Numbered from the stretch's first letter, positions 34,620-45,550 are shown. The stretch is 64,000 bases of DNA from Heracleum sosnowskyi (GCA_030848705.1 CM061237.1:78053910-78117909); one strand, 5' to 3'. A program made the numbers and translations. Notes: generated from the letters alone by a model not told the origin.

Positions 34620-37600
34620 TGTAAGATCCGGGAAATTACGTGTTTATATTTGATGTAAAATGAAATTTTATTTTCATATCAAAATCTATTAAATGTTTTA
34701 CCTGTTTAAATGCGTTGAGTTATCCGTTAAATGGTCAAAGATGTGATGTTGAGATGTTATGTGAATATTTGTGGTGATTAGAAATTATTTTAAAAGGATG
34801 TCATTCTATTTTATTTTATTTTAATTATCGAAAAGAAAATTTAGACGTTCCCTAATTATTCGGGAAATTGGTATATCGTTCGTACCAATATTTCATTCGT
34901 TAAAGTGGAAAATATTCGGGAACATTCGTAATAGAGGTATTTTGGTTCGTATATCTATTATTAAACGATTCTTATAGTTATCCATATATTCTGGATAATT
35001 ATCGTCTCATAAAACCTGTATTCTATTTATTCATATTAAAACGATCCATTGGATCAATATCGATCCAAAAATGTTGTTTGGGGTATTATTTTCCGTTTAA
35101 TATAAAAAGGCGTATCGTACATTATTTTGCGTATAATCAAGCTTATTTATCGTTAAATATCTAAAAATCTCTTCAACGTGTTCTTCGTGTTCTTGAAAAT
35201 CAAACTCGATTTTGAAGGCGTTACCGGAATCCGATTTCGACGCTCTAGTAGTCGAATCGAATCTCTCATCATCCTCTATCCAAATCCTTCATCAAAATTC
35301 ATGTGGGTATGATTTCTGAGTTTTTCTTATTTTTAATTATTTTTATTAATTCGAATTTCTTGTATTAATTTGGGGAAAACTTTAATCTTCGTTGTTCTTG
35401 TAAATTGATTGCATAATCGTGTTGTTCATGTTGTGAGGAGTATGTGGGTGATTTTTAATTCAATTTTTGAGCTTAGAATTAAGCAAATCAAAAATTTTAG
35501 AAGCTCGCCGGAGTTCTTAAGCTTTTGGCCGGATTTTTGACTCGTTCATTGGTTCTTGTTTATGTTTCCAGCATTGGATAGATCGTAGGAAGAGGAATGA
35601 ATACATGTAATAAATTGTGAGTGTGGTGTTCGTTTTTGACTCGTCGGAAAATCGGCCGACCGCCGGCTTCGCGACTTGGCCGGAATCGGTGGGTGTTTTG
35701 GCTCATTTCCGAGCCGTTTTGTTGATGTTTTGGTTGGGGGAATGGTTTGTGTTATGTTCCCCTGTGAAAGCTTGTGTTTTGGATTGATTTTTGGTTGCCG
35801 GAATCTGGGAAGGTGGCCGGAACCCACCGGAATCTGGTGGTGTTCTTGGCTACCCACCCATGTTCTTGGCGACCCGTTTAGCTTTTGACCCGACCCGGTT
35901 TTGATCCAGAAAAACCCTAACCCTATTTCTGAAAACTGTTTCTGAGAATTATTTTTCTAAAATAATTCAAAAATAGTTTAAAAATTATAAAAATCATATT
36001 TTTGATTTAAAAATAAGTTTTATTATTCAGAAAATTTTATAAATTTATAAATATTTATTTAAATTCAAAAATTGATTAAATTTAATTATTTTTGATTAAT
36101 AATTAATTAATTTAATTAATTGATTAATTCTTTTAATCAGTTAATTCTTAATAATTAATTATTAATTAGATTTAATTAATTAAAAATTAAGTTTAATTAT
36201 TTCCTAAATTGGTTTATTTATTTAAAAATAGTTGGTGAGTTGGAATTAGTCAATTAATTTTTATATTAATTGATTAAATTGTTTTTCAATCTTTATATTG
36301 GGATAAATGATCCGATTTTTGACCTAAAAATATTTTGAGGGTTAAATTCTTTGAAACGAGAGTCGAATATTTTTCTAAAATTATTTCTTAGATGTTACGA
36401 GACTTATGTGATTTATTTATCACAATTAAATGACAAAATGTGTTATGTGAATTATGTGAACTATCTGGTTAGTGAGTCATAAATGCGAATAATTGTTTTG
36501 AGACTTGTTTAAATACTTTGGTCCTGTCTAATATTATCACGAGGGGTAGTTAGAATAGAAATTGTTAGTATTGTTAGAAAATAAGATTTACGAGACCGTT
36601 GACTTAGAGGTTGACTTGGATATTGACTTTTATAGTATAGAGACTTTCGACGAGCGTGATACGTGGGTTATTTATTTGATTAACCGTGATTATTCTATTA
36701 ATTGAAATATGGTTATCTATGCAACAGAGGCTATGGGACGAGACGAGTCAGATTATCGAAGTATGTTAAATAAAAGATGTCGGAGAAGGAAGAGATATTG
36801 TTTACGACTGATTGGGTTATTTGCGAGGCGATTTAACACCAAGGGAACGTCAACACCCGTAGAGGACATTTGCAAGTATTTTCTTCCAACAGAGATATCG
36901 GTAAGATTAGTAAGTGCGTCGGGGATAAGTTATAATCGTTTATGGAATGTGAAAATATATCATACTCTGAAGACTAAAGTACTGTCACAAACGACTATCG
37001 AGGCAGATGTGTGGATTCAAAACGGTAGGATCAAATTAATGGTATTCATAAGAGCGTTAAATCGAAGAAGGACGGAAATAGAGAATCGTGCTACAAGACA
37101 GAAAAAGGAGAGAATCGTATTATCTCAGCCTTACGAAATAGCTAAGGACCAGAGGCAAGTGTCTATTCCTTTCACATATTATTGAGTGATATTATATTGA
37201 GTTATTATTATGCAAGTTGCATACTCTTCACTTAAATTTCAAATGTTGATTCTCTTGCATTGAATTGCAAGTATGTTATTTAATCTCGTAAATTGACGAG
37301 TATTCTTTTATACCTTTTTAGTTTAGATTCATATTCCCATGTTGATTGGAAAAATATAGTTATTGTATTGAAACGATTCAAAAGATAGTTATGGGCCGTA
37401 TACTAAGGCTTTCTTTCAAAAATCTTGATTTAAAAAATATTAGGTTGGAATATTGCCAACCCTAGATGAGTGGGAACTTGTGAACCCTATGAGGGTAAAA
37501 TGTTAATTTAAAATTCTGAAGTTGTGGTACTTGTTCTACAAGTGTTCTATTTTCCATCTTGCACCTATGCAAGCATTGTTATCCTTTCTTGTTAAAAGTC

Positions 37601-38562
37601 ATTATCTGATCCAGTCCCTGATTTGAACTCATATGCTATACATGATTGAGTTTATTTCCTTCAAATACAAGGCTTATCTATTATAAGTATATATTTGGAA
37701 GGACTTAAACTATTTCTGTCAGAAGTCAGTAAATCCTTGTTTTCCCTATTTACAAACATCACCTTGAATTTTTCTTAAACTCAAACTTGACTTTCTTGTC
37801 ACTTACCAAATTGGTGAATCTTAACTAATTCTTCCATAATGTGATAATTTATACTTTTGAGGCCATCTAGAGCCAGTTCTTTGAACCCTACTCTATATTG
37901 AGCTGTTGCAATTTTTGTTGATATCATAATGCCTGTTTTATATCAGACTTAACCTTGTTAAGCATGTTATTGTTGATTCTTCATTATCATCCCAGTTGTT
38001 GCATCGATCTCATCGATGTTTATCATGATGTTACTTTTTCATGTACACCCCATTGTTGTGTCGATCTCGTCGATACTAGATTGTATTGCTATTCCTTATT
38101 GATTCTTCATAGTTAAGTTGTTTCCTGGAACGTGAGTTTTCCAGCAATTGTTGTATTAAGGTTGTTGATTCTTCCGACACCTGATTGTCAAAGTAAGGTT
38201 GTCAATTGTACTTACACCTGATGTATATAATGTAGAATTGGAATGTTTTTAAAATGGGACCAATAATGGTCGGACCATATTTATGGCCGGAATAACTTAA
38301 GGCCCAGATTGGCCAAGGATCCAGTAGAGGACTTTGCTATAAGCAAGTCCGGGGTTGATGCGTGACTGATCAGCATCTCAACCTTTGATTTGATAAATGT
38401 GAAAAATCCAATTCTAATATCACTTTTTATATCTGAGATGGATTACATCCATATGTTCTGTACTTGTGAGTTATGTCCTGATACTCAGGTTTATTCGTTC
38501 GCTCGAAGTTGTTAGTTCGTTGATTAATAAGTAATGGTTTCAATCTTGCTGAAATCACTTAC
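34620..38562 (+). mobile_element. 3' LTR of element C, truncated
   Basis: Collinear with the 5' LTR from its start to the base equivalent to 17114. The last ~990 bp are missing and the sequence passes directly into D at 38562-38563, with a single shared C. TATA box TATAAAAA at 35101-35108. Contains the longer version of the LTR ORF. Confidence 0.88.
36709..37185 (+). CDS. LTR-encoded ORF of C, 158 codons (3' LTR copy)
   Basis: Same protein as 15286-15738 but with eight extra N-terminal residues (MVIYATEA), because the TAG of the 5' copy is GAG here. A TGA lies two codons upstream of the ATG, so this start is the earliest possible. No recognised domain, signal peptide or membrane segment; strongly basic ends suggest nucleic-acid contact, which is inference only. 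Confidence 0.45.
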   Translation: MVIYATEAMGRDESDYRSMLNKRCRRRKRYCLRLIGLFARRFNTKGTSTPVEDICKYFLPTEISVRLVSASGISYNRLWNVKIYHTLKTKVLSQTTIEADVWIQNGRIKLMVFIRALNRRRTEIENRATRQKKERIVLSQPYEIAKDQRQVSIPFTYY

Positions 38563-38567
38563 AACAT

Positions 38568-38585
38568 TTTGCGCCGTATGTGAGA
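38568..38585 (+). other. Degenerate primer site of D unit 1
   Basis: TTTGCGCCGTATGTGAGA aligns with TTGGCGCCGTCTGTGGGA of unit 2 with several substitutions. Only the last ~4 bp of the preceding LTR remain. Confidence 0.7.
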
Positions 38586-38622
38586 ACATGCAAATAAGCT
38601 TGTTACATACAAAACTGAAACG

Positions 38623-38910
38623 ATGGCAATTGATAATGTCGACGACAGGGCACTGGGTTTTACTGAAGCCCATCGCCAAGGGACTTCTACATCCACGCCT
38701 CAGATAAACCGAGTCCTCGACTTCGATGCTGAGTTAGAGGAAGGTCCAATGCCCACTCCTGAGGAGCAGAAAGCTATGATTCTCAATTGGCGCGAAGAAA
38801 CAACTGTGAAGAGTGGGAAGCAGAGGGAAAAAGAGAGGGCGGAGATGGAAGCCTGGGCTAAAGCGAAGAAGAGGGAGGAAGACCTCGCCAAACTGGAAGC
38901 CATTAAATGA
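38623..38910 (+). pseudogene. Short gag start of D unit 1
   Basis: 95 open codons from ATG shortly after the primer site. Acidic segment (LDFDAELEEGPMPTPEEQKA), then a charged Lys/Glu/Ala-rich helix (KQREKERAEMEAWAKAKKRE). After a TGA the same frame continues to about 39095 with an acidic SSDSESHPRR tail. Position and composition fit the N-terminus of a Tat-type Gag; no capsid or zinc knuckle follows, so it is a remnant. Unit 2 has the same start at 41896 with a TAG at codon 37. Confidence 0.6.
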
Positions 38911-39514
38911 CTAAGGGCTGAATTGGACGCAGAAGAAAAGGCCCTTCTATGTGTCGTGGATCTTGGCGAACAAACACTGATAGTGTCCAGCCACGGGAGA
39001 GAGAAGAGGGTGCATAATGATGAAGATGAGTCTTCCGACTCTGAATCACACCCCCGAAGAATTCGTTCAAAGATCATGGTTCGTTCAGACACTTAAGGTA
39101 CATAATTCTATTGAAGTGATTGATTAAAGATAGACTAAAATCTCAAGGGCATAGAACTTATTAAAATTTTATTTGATAGTTGTGTCTTAATTTCATAAAT
39201 ATTATTCAGGACTTTCTAGAATGAAAACTCAAGGACAATATAACTTTTGACCTTGAACGGTAAAGAGGTAATCCACATATGATGCGAAGAATAAATGTTT
39301 TGTCTATTGAAATTTCTCGGTTGCTTGTAGTATGGAGATTCTAAGTACTCCTACAATTAGGGACTTTTTACCAAGAATCTTCTCAAGTTTTCTTGTGCTT
39401 TTTAGCCATTAAAAGTAAGATAGTTACTATTCGGCATTTACTTACTGGTGTCAATGTTACTTTAAATCATAGCAGCAAGCAAAATCGCAATTAAACTGAT
39501 GCACTTACTATAAT

Positions 39515-40457
39515 TTAAACGTTAGTGTCTGCGAGAATAAGAGTCCAGTTCTCACTCAATACAGCAAGTTCCTCCAATTACAATACACCCACAACCTTCA
39601 ATACTTCTTGTAGCTCTCTGCAATATCCGGCCTCAATCCACTTGCAACCTTGAGTACATTATGAAGATCTTTTGATTTATTACACCAATCATTTTGCACA
39701 TAGACTAAATTACTATCAGGGCATTTTCCCTATTTATACCAAAGAAGTATAAAATTTAACAGGGGTTTATATCGGGCAGGTTCGAAAATCATCTAAATGA
39801 TTGTCAAACAACTTCTTGAAAAAAATTTGTCCGTACGTTCATGTTCTGCTCGACTTAAATGTTGAATTGCTTTAATAATAGAATGTTTTCCTAATACGAT
39901 ACTTTCACGAGACCCAGCAGAGACCAATCTACAATAATTACTTTGAATTTTCATTACTCTCGCTTCCTCCGTCAACTTTTTAACAAGGTACCCCGAATCC
40001 AAAGCCGAAACTGTAGAATCCGAATCCCTAACTCTCTTCTCACTCTTTTTATTTTTCTTGTTTTTAACCTGAGCCTCCCGCATAAATAGTGCCTCCTTAT
40101 GAGTAAAATCTTTAAACTCTTTGTAAGGCTCTTCCAAAACAAACCATTTAGTGGTCTCTGCATCAGGATCTTCACCAACACCCCCATGCTATGTAATACA
40201 TATTTTTTATTTTTAAAGCTAAATGAACCGGAGTATCTCCCCGATCTTTATTTCTGACCAACTTTCTTGTAAACACTTTTGTTTCATGCACATTTAGAAG
40301 AACTCGAAACCTAAAAGTTGGATTTTCATTCCCACACATATTCTCCTCACCAAACTCTTCAATAATACTCCCAATAAAACTCTCATAATCTTCCTCATCC
40401 TCACCATTAATATCAAAAGCTTCACCCCCCCCCCCCCCCCACATTTGCTTGTGCCAT
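39515..40457 (-). pseudogene. Antisense accessory ORF of D unit 1
   Basis: Second copy of the protein described for 42788-43797. The 5' part is open (40172-40444), beginning in the poly-G run and passing through an acidic EDEEDYESF segment to the ankyrin-like RGDTPVHLALK. A frame change near 40190 leads to 39793-40137. Compared with unit 2, about 84 bp are deleted near 39630, between two ATCC words, removing part of the Leu-rich C-terminus. Transcribed opposite to the element. Confidence 0.65.
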
Positions 40458-40599
40458 TGAAAACAAAGTGAACAAAAGGGGACAGTTAAACCCTAATTGT
40501 TTTTCCAAATCTTACTGGAGGCCGTCCGGAACACTTTTATTTGTGTCTAATCAGTGTATTTTCCTTTTTTTTCTTTTTTTTGGGGGGGGGGGGGGGGGG
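40425..40599 (+). repeat. Paired homopolymers C16 and G18 in D unit 1
   Basis: C run 40425-40440 and G run 40582-40599, about 140 bp apart. Equivalent pairs: unit 0, C11 (11936-11946) and G13 (12075-12087); unit 2, C11 (43770-43780) and G16 (43919-43934). The C run lies in the start region of the antisense ORF, read as G on that strand. Confidence 0.9.
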
Positions 40600-41439
40600 A
40601 GGGGGGCTTACTATCCTTTTTGTAAAGAGTTGAAATTAATTCAATCATTTAATCGTAATCTATAGTAAAAATCCATTTTTTTGTCTTTGTTTGATATTGT
40701 GAACAATATGTGGGTAATAAAAATTTCAAACAATATAAGAAGACTGTAATTATGTTCGTTTATATTTTTATTTATTTTACTGATTATAATTTTTGTTAAT
40801 ACATTGATTCTAATTAAATATATTGAAAAAGCTTTTATTGTTTATCTATGATTAGAATATTTATTCTATTTTTTAAAAAAATATATTCTTATTACACTAA
40901 TTATTTTACTATTCTTGAGGAATAAAGACACGTCAGAAGTTGAAATTAAAAAAAATAAATAAGAGAAGGCAAGATCAAGGATGTTTTTTAGAAAATATAA
41001 ATAAAGAGAAAATAGAGGATGTTTTTTAGAAAAATAATGATGAAAAGGCGATCGAAGTAAAGCATTTAACTAGAAGAAATTCATTTTAAAAACAGAGGAT
41101 GGTGTAAGTTTTAGATTTACCAAAAAAACATAGTAATATTATGGGTAAATTTTGGACTAGAGATATTGGATGAAAATAAGACGGTGATTATAAAGACCAA
41201 TAAATATTTATTTATTTTTTTCGAATCGGTCACCATTCACTAACCATTTTTCTTACAAAGTGACAAACACTGTTTCTTTTTGGTTGCTAACTAGGAAGTG
41301 ACCATAACATTTATGAAAAGAAAAGATACGATAACCTTACCCAGGACCCAAATTACCAATCTGTCTGGCCTAACCAACCTGTCTGTGATATTTCAACTAG
41401 GTTTTTTACCTGTAAGCTGCACGTATTCAACTAGGACAC

Positions 41440-41839
41440 TGTTGGAGACCCAAGTGTAATTGGGCCGAATAGGCCTGTTTGGATAAGCTAGGCCCAATAC
41501 TTCGGTCCAGCCTACATAACCGTTGTGTGGAGAAGACTAGGTATCCCGACTTCCAAGGCGGGTGAAAAGAACAACACCCACGATGCAAGGTGGTTCCGAG
41601 CATTCCGGGCGACTGTAGCGACTGAGCTTATAAAAGCTCATATCAGGTTCCATATTGAGGTTAATACTTAATACAGAATATACACAAGCACTTGCACGTT
41701 CATTTATACTCAGCAAACCCTTTTAATTACTCTCATACCGGAGGTTAATCAGGGGCCAAACCCCTCGCATTCTTCTCACTTTGCAGGTGAACCCGAAGAG
41801 TCATTCAGAGTCAGACCCGCCATAAATTTGGTTCCAACA
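41440..41839 (+). mobile_element. Shared middle LTR of array D, 400 bp
   Basis: TGTTGGAGACC to GTTCCAACA, TATA-like CTTATAAAAG at 41637-41646. It serves as 3' LTR of unit 1 and 5' LTR of unit 2, the signature of a tandem formed by LTR-LTR recombination. Confidence 0.82.
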
Positions 41840-41841
41840 TT

Positions 41842-41859
41842 TGGCGCCGTCTGTGGGAA
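41842..41859 (+). other. Primer site of D unit 2
   Basis: TGGCGCCGTCTGTGGGAA, 2 nt after the LTR end. This primer type is typical of Tat-lineage elements. Confidence 0.8.
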
Positions 41860-41895
41860 CGTGCAAATAAGCTTGTTACATACAAAACTGAAACG

Positions 41896-42370
41896 ATGGC
41901 AATTGATAATGTCGACGATAGGGCACTGAGTTTTACTGAAGCCCATCGCCAAGGGACTTCTACATCCACGCCTCCGATAAACCGAGTCCTCGACTTCGAT
42001 GCTTAGTTGGAGGAAGGTCCAATGCCAACTCCTGAGGAGCAGAAAGCAATGATTCTCAAATGGCACGAAGAAACAACTGTGAAGAGTGGGAAACAGAGGG
42101 AAAAAGAGAGGGCGGAGATGGAAGCCCGGGCTAAAGAGAAGAAGAGGGAGGAAGACCTCGCCAAACTGGAAGCCGTTAAATGACGAAGGGCTGAATTGGA
42201 TGTAGAAGAAAAGGCCCTTCTCGGTGCCGTGGAGGTTGGCGAACAAACACTGATAGTGTCCAGCCACAGGAGAGAGAAGAGGGTGCATAATGATGAAGAT
42301 TAGTCTTCGGACTCTGAATCACACCCCCGAAGAATTCGTTCAACGATCACGGTTTGTTCGGACACTTAAG
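41896..42370 (+). pseudogene. Short gag start of D unit 2
   Basis: Same ATG and acidic N-terminus as unit 1, closed by TAG at 42004-42006 (codon 37) and TGA near 42181. Beyond the stops the charged helix and SDSESHPRR tail are still readable. Confidence 0.6.
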
Positions 42371-42787
42371 GTACATAATTCTATTGAATTGATTTATTAA
42401 AGATAGACTAAAATCTCAGGGGCATAGATCTTATTGAAATTTTATTTGATAATTGTGTCTTAATATCATAAATATTATTTAGGACTTTCTAGAATGAAAA
42501 CTCAAGGACAATACAACTTTTGACCTTGAACGGTAAAGAGGTAATCCACATATGATGCGAAGAATAAATGTTTTGTCTATTGAAATTTCTCGGTTGCTTG
42601 TAGTATGGAGATTCTAAGTACTCCTACAATTAGGGACTTTTTACCAAGAATCTTCTCAAGTTTTCTTGTGCTTTTTAGCCATTAAAAGTAAGATACTTAC
42701 TATTCGGCATTTACTTACTGGTGTCAATGTTACTTTAAATCATAGCAACAAGTAAAATCGCAAGTAAACTAACGCACTTACTACAAT

Positions 42788-43797
42788 TTAAACGTTAGTG
42801 TCTGCGAGAATAAGAGTCCAGTTCTCGCTCAATACAGTAAGTTCCTCCCGTTTCAATACACCCATAACCTTCAATACTTCTTGTAGCTCTCTGCAATATC
42901 CACCCCACTCATTTTCGTTATCAAGTAACTCAAGAATACGCTCCAAATTCTCGCTTAACAAATTCAGTTGATCCGGCCTCAATCCACTTGCAACCTTGAG
43001 TACATTATGAAGATCCTTTGATTTATTACTCCAATCATTTTCCACATGGACTAAATTACTATCAGGGCATTTTCCCCATTTATACCAAAGAAGTATAAAA
43101 TCGAACATGGGTTTATATCGGGCAGGTTTGGAAATCATCTGAATGACTGTCAAACAAGTTCTAGAAAACTTTTGGTCCTTACGTTCATGTTCAGCTCGAC
43201 TTAAATGTTGAATTACTTTAATAAGAGAATGTTTTCCTAATACGCTACTTTCACGAGACCCAACAGAGACCAATCTACAATAATTACTTTGAATTTTCAT
43301 TACTCTTGCTTCCTCCGTCAACTTTTTAACAAGGTACCCCGAACCCAAAGCCGAAACTGCAAAATCCGAATCCCAAACTCTCTTCTCACTCTTTTTCTTT
43401 TTCTTGTTTTTAACCTCAGCCTCCCGCATAAATAGTGCCTCCTTATGAGTAAAATATTTGAACTCTTTGTAAGGGTGTTCCAAAACAAACCATGTAGTGG
43501 TCTCTGCATCAGGATCTTCACCAACACCCCATGCTATGTAATACATATTTTTTATTTTTAAAGCTAAATGAACCGGAGTATCTCCCCGGTCTTTATTTCC
43601 GACCAACTTTCTTGTAAACACTTTTGTTTCACGCACATTTGGAAGAACTCAAAACTTAAAAGTTGGATTTTTATTACCACACATATTCTCCTCACCAAAC
43701 TCTTCAATAATACTCCCAATAAACCTCTCATAACCTTCCTCATCTTCACCATTTATATCAAAAGCTTCACCCCCCCCCCCACATTTGCTTGTGCCAT
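42788..43797 (-). pseudogene. Antisense accessory ORF of D unit 2, ankyrin-like
   Basis: Open for 282 codons (42788-43636); N-terminal part to the ATG at 43797 broken by a TGA (CGA in unit 1) and by the G11 run. After an acidic N-terminus comes RGDTPVHLALKIKN, like one ankyrin repeat, then a basic nuclear-signal-like KNKKKKKSEKR. The rest is helical and Leu-rich (IQHLSRAEHER, LHNVLKVASGLRPDQLNLLSENLERILELL, LKREELTVLSENW), with the last two halves resembling each other. Known family fact: Tat-lineage elements can carry extra ORFs, some antisense to gag-pol. Function unknown; it could also be a captured host gene fragment. Confidence 0.6.
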
Positions 43798-44670
43798 TGA
43801 AAACAAAGTGAACAAAAGGGGACAGTTAAACCCTAATTTTTTTTTTCAAAACTTACTGGAGGCTGTTCGGAACACTTTTATTTGTGTCTAATCAGTGTAT
43901 TTTCTTTTTTTTTCTTTTGGGGGGGGGGGGGGGGAGGGGGGCTTACTATCCTTAACAGTATAAGAGGACTGTAATTATGTTCGTTTATATTTTTATTTAT
44001 TTTACTGATTATAATTATTGTTTATACATTGATTCTAATTAAATATATTGAAAAAGCTTTTATTGTGATGATTACTTTATCTATGGTTAGAATATATATT
44101 CTATTTTTTTAAAATAAATATTATTATTACACTCATTCTTTTACTATTCTTGAGGAGTAAAGACACGTCAGAAGTTGAAATTAAAAAAAAAAAAGAAGGC
44201 AAGATCAAGGATGTTTTTTAGAAAATATAAATAAAGAGAAAACAAAGGATGTTTTTTTAGAAAAATAATGATGAAAAGGCGATCTAAGTAAAGCGTTTAA
44301 CTAGAAGAAATTCATTTTAAAAATAGAGGATGGTGTAAGTTTTAGATTTACCAAAAAACATAGTAATATTATGGGTAAATTTTGGATTAGAGATATTGGA
44401 TGAAAATAAGACGGTGATTATAAAGACAAATAAATATTTATTTATTTTTTTTCGAATCGGTCACCATTCACTAACCATTTTTTTAACAAAGTGACAAGCA
44501 CGGTTTCTTTTTGGTTGCTAACTGGGAGTGACCATAACATTTATGAAACGAAAAGATACGATAACCTTAGCCCATGACCCAAATTACCAATCTGTCTGGC
44601 CTAACCAACCAGTCTGTGATATTTCAACTAGGTTTTTTACCTGTAAGTTGCACGTATTCAACTAGGACAC

Positions 44671-45073
44671 TGTTGGAGGCCCAAGTGTAATTGGGTCGAA
44701 TAGGCCTGTTTGGATAAGCTAGGCCCAATACTTCGGTCCAGCTAGCTGTACATAACCGTTGTGTGGAGAAGACTAGGTCTCCCGACTTCCAAGGCGGGTG
44801 AAAAGGACAACACCCACGATGCAAGGAGGTTCCGAGCATTTCGGGCGACAGTAACGACTGAGCTTATAAAAGCTCATATCAGGTTCCATATTGGGGTTAA
44901 TACTTAATACAAAATATACACAAGCACTTGCACGTTCATTTATACTCATCAGAACCTTTTAACTTACTCTCACACCGGAGGTGAATCGGGGGCCAAACCC
45001 CTCGCATTCTTCTCACTTTGCAGGTGAACCCGAAGAGTCATTCGGAGTCCGACCCGCCAGAAATTTGGTTCCA
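44671..45073 (+). mobile_element. Right-hand LTR of array D
   Basis: Matches the middle LTR to GGTTCCA at 45073; the final ACA is replaced by GTA. Non-D sequence follows. Confidence 0.8.
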
Positions 45074-45249
45074 GTAGACACCTTTCTAAGTTTAGACGTC
45101 TTCTCCAGTTTTGCACCACTTCAAGCTGACTAGATAAGAGTATTCATTTTGGAATTACAAATTGTTGTCAAATGTATTGCACATTATTTATATAAGATAA
45201 TAAACCCCTGCAACTTAAGGATATAACATCTGATTAAACAAGTGCATAC

Positions 45250-45550
45250 CAGTTTCAGCCAATGAATCCAAAACACTTTCTTCAAACTTTAAAGGGTGAG
45301 AAAGGTCCAATATTAAGGACATGTTATATGACACATATGATTGATCCCTCAAATTAGCCTTTACTGCTGCATCAGAATACCTTGTTGGAAAAATTAATCA
45401 AGTGATGGATCATCTTCAAATGCAACCCGTCATTTTACATCAGTTGGGAGCAAGAGCAGTCAAATCCTTGTCAATCTCTCCTGTTAGCAAAATAGTAGGA
45501 AAATTAGCGGAGCCATGAGGCATATCAACCAAAGGATCTGCATCATAACC
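45250..45550 (-). pseudogene. Exon-like host gene fragment, unidentified
   Basis: On the minus strand a ~300-bp stretch is bounded by a TTTTTAG acceptor-like site (after 45551) and a GTATG donor-like site (before 45250). Its translation is protein-like: YDADPLVDMPHGSANF, TILLTGEIDKDLTALAPN, RVAFEDDPSLD, then NLRDQSYVSYNMSLILDLSH and PLKFEESVLDSLAE. Two frame changes and stops near 45420-45440 break it. I do not recognise the family. It may be a relic of the host locus or a fragment carried by a mobile element. Surrounding 45074-45249 and 45551-46083 show no other coding signal. Confidence 0.4.

Larger units (their letters stand above)
13165..38562 (+). mobile_element. Element C: gypsy element with 4.9-kb LTRs, host of element E
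   Basis: 5' LTR 13165-18102, iMet primer site 18105-18116, a short left internal part (to 18953), element E, a right internal part (32482-34606), polypurine tract and a truncated 3' LTR (34620-38562). Without E the internal region is only about 3 kb and lacks recognisable protease and RT. Internal sequence is highly degenerate although the LTR pair differs by roughly 1.5% by eye, so C probably transposed as a non-autonomous element. Left target-site copy AATAC; right end deleted into D. Confidence 0.85.
38563..45073 (+). mobile_element. Array D, units 1 and 2 (Tat-like Ty3/gypsy tandem)
   Basis: Order: internal 1 (38563-41439), LTR (41440-41839), internal 2 (41840-44670), LTR (44671-45073). 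With unit 0 left of C there are at least three internal copies separated by shared LTRs. LTRs are about 400 bp and followed by TTTGGCGCCGTCTGTGGG, the leader/primer signature of Tat/Ogre/Retand-type elements. Units lack pol, carry a short gag start and an antisense accessory ORF. Because every visible LTR is preceded by internal sequence, the exact LTR start (taken at TGTTGGAG) cannot be proven here. Confidence 0.8.

Noticed and set aside
41840..42370. Minus-strand 170-codon frame at 41776-42288 as a gene
   Set aside because: It is the antisense of the gag start and crosses the LTR/primer-site border; in unit 1 the corresponding frame is shorter and has a different start.
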